6,556 nucleotides of DNA from Clostridiales bacterium (GTDB taxonomy: Bacteria > Bacillota > Clostridia > Christensenellales > Aristaeellaceae): NCBI GenBank assembly GCA_012522875.1, contig JAAYJP010000258.1, positions 1-6,556 on the forward strand, written 5' to 3'. A program made the position numbers and the translations under genes. Positions 5,456-6,556 of this stretch are shown in pieces (the stretch's first letter is position 1; the number at the start of each line of letters is the position of its first letter). Below the pieces are notes generated by a model, which had not been told where the DNA came from, did no database searches, and saw only the letters and a program-made list of their open reading frames with translations.

Positions 5456-6556
5456 ATGAGTGAGAAAGAAAAAATGAAACCAATGCCCGCACCCCTTCTT
5501 CAGATGCGCGGCGTCAGCAAGGCATTCCCGGGTGTCAAGGCCCTGGATCAGGTGGACTTCACGGTTTACCCCGGCGAGGTGCTGGCTCTGGTGGGTGAAA
5601 ATGGCGCGGGGAAGTCCACGCTGATGAAGATCCTCTCCGGGGTGTACACCATGGACGAGGGGGAGATTTTCTTTGAGGGGAAACCCATTACCATTTCGGG
5701 CCCCCTGGCGTCCCAGCGCATCGGCATCTCCATCATATACCAGGAGCTCAATGTCCTCAACAACCTGAACATCGCTGAAAACCTGTTCGTGGGGCGGGAA
5801 AAGGTGGGGAAAAACGGGCTGGTGGACCGCCAGCGCACCCACCGGGAGGCACGGACGCTTCTGGACGAGGTGAAACTGAGCCTTGACACCCGCACACTGA
5901 TGGGCAGGCTGTCCACCGCGCAAAAGCAGATGGTGGAGGTAGCCCGGGCACTTTCCTTCAACGCGCGCCTGATTATTATGGACGAACCCACCAGCTCGCT
6001 GACGGATACGGAGACCCGGACGCTGTTTGACATCACCCGCCGGCTGAAGGAACGGGGCGTGGCGGTGGTGTTCATCTCCCACCGGATGGCGGAGATATTC
6101 CAGATATCCGACCGGGTGACCGTGATGCGTGACGGGCAGATGATCACTTCCCTTGACACCGCTGACACCAACGAGGCAGAGATCATCAGCGCCATGGTGG
6201 GCCGGGAGGTGGACAGCCTCTATGACAAAAGCGACGCTGAAATCGGGGAGACAGCACTGGAGGTGAAAAACCTCTCCTCCAGGGACGGCTACCTTCAGGA
6301 CATCAGCTTTTCTTTGCGCGCGGGCGAGATCCTGGGCTTCGCGGGGTTGGTGGGCGCCGGGCGCAGCGAAGTGATGCGGGCTGTGTTTGGCATCGACCCG
6401 CGGCAAACCGGGGATATCTATGTGCGCGGCAAGAAGGCTGCCATCAACGGCACCACCGACGCCCTGCGCCACGGCATGGGTTTTGTGCCGGAGGACCGGA
6501 AGGAGCAGGCGCTGATCCTCAACATGACCGTGAAGAAAAATATGTCCCTGGCGGCG
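5456..6556 (+). CDS. Second CUT2-class ABC double ATPase, 3' end cut by window
   Basis: ATPase of a second ribose/galactose-class importer; 367 residues are visible and roughly 130 are missing at the right edge. Three in-frame ATG codons occur at 5456, 5474 and 5483. 5456 is preferred because it lies 14 bases after the M24 stop with a weak GGGA at 5444-5447, but the start is unsure; conserved sequence begins at about residue 14 (LLQMRGVSKAFPGVKAL). Domain 1 is complete: Walker A GENGAGKST at 47-55, degenerate signature LSTAQKQMVE at 152-161, Walker B LIIMDEPTSS at 172-181 and switch His in ISHR at 207-210. Domain 2 begins at about 267 and shows GLVGAGRSE at 297-305 and FVPEDRK at 343-349, then is cut before its signature motif. 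It is a paralogue of the first ATPase, not a copy, as sequence differs throughout. A permease gene is expected downstream. Confidence 0.93.
   Translation, partial: MSEKEKMKPMPAPLLQMRGVSKAFPGVKALDQVDFTVYPGEVLALVGENGAGKSTLMKILSGVYTMDEGEIFFEGKPITISGPLASQRIGISIIYQELNVLNNLNIAENLFVGREKVGKNGLVDRQRTHREARTLLDEVKLSLDTRTLMGRLSTAQKQMVEVARALSFNARLIIMDEPTSSLTDTETRTLFDITRRLKERGVAVVFISHRMAEIFQISDRVTVMRDGQMITSLDTADTNEAEIISAMVGREVDSLYDKSDAEIGETALEVKNLSSRDGYLQDISFSLRAGEILGFAGLVGAGRSEVMRAVFGIDPRQTGDIYVRGKKAAINGTTDALRHGMGFVPEDRKEQALILNMTVKKNMSLAA

Noticed and set aside
4263..6472. Long open frames on the minus strand, including 4263-5201 and 5339-6472
   Set aside because: They lie opposite well-supported M24 and ATPase genes, their translations show no recognisable domain and are rich in His, Pro, Arg and Gly, as expected for antisense of GC-rich codons, and they have no clear ribosome-binding sites.

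Overview
The window is GC-rich, densely coding bacterial DNA with every gene on the + strand. It looks like a chromosomal small-molecule uptake and catabolism locus. Good Shine-Dalgarno sites, short gaps and an intrinsic terminator fit a GC-rich Clostridia-like Bacillota, but Synergistota or another phylum is possible. There is no rRNA or marker gene, so the taxonomy is a guess.

Layout: (1) 1-666 is the 3' part of a PIG-L/LmbE-family zinc deacetylase, cut by the left edge. (2) A possible sigma-A-type promoter (640-669) overlaps its stop codon. (3) 718-4206 is a complete CUT2 (ribose/galactose-class) ABC importer in the order permease, fused double ATPase, substrate-binding protein. A small hairpin and a strong ribosome-binding site precede the binding protein, and a perfect 9-bp GC stem with a T6 tract follows it. 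(4) 4260-5441 is a creatinase/aminopeptidase P-fold (M24) protein in which several canonical active-site residues are replaced. (5) 5456 to the right edge is the first three quarters of a second CUT2 ATPase, presumably the start of a second importer.

How it may work (inference): the binding protein delivers a small polar solute to the permease/ATPase. The PIG-L deacetylase and the M24-fold protein are the only soluble enzymes visible and are candidates to process it by amide or N-acyl hydrolysis. The second ATPase suggests a second, related importer in the same cluster. The substrate cannot be read from the sequence. The most unusual item is the M24 protein, which lacks the first two metal-binding Asp residues and also the His used by metal-free creatinase. 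No mobile elements, CRISPR arrays, tRNAs or rRNAs were seen, and there is no gene-free stretch over 300 bases.
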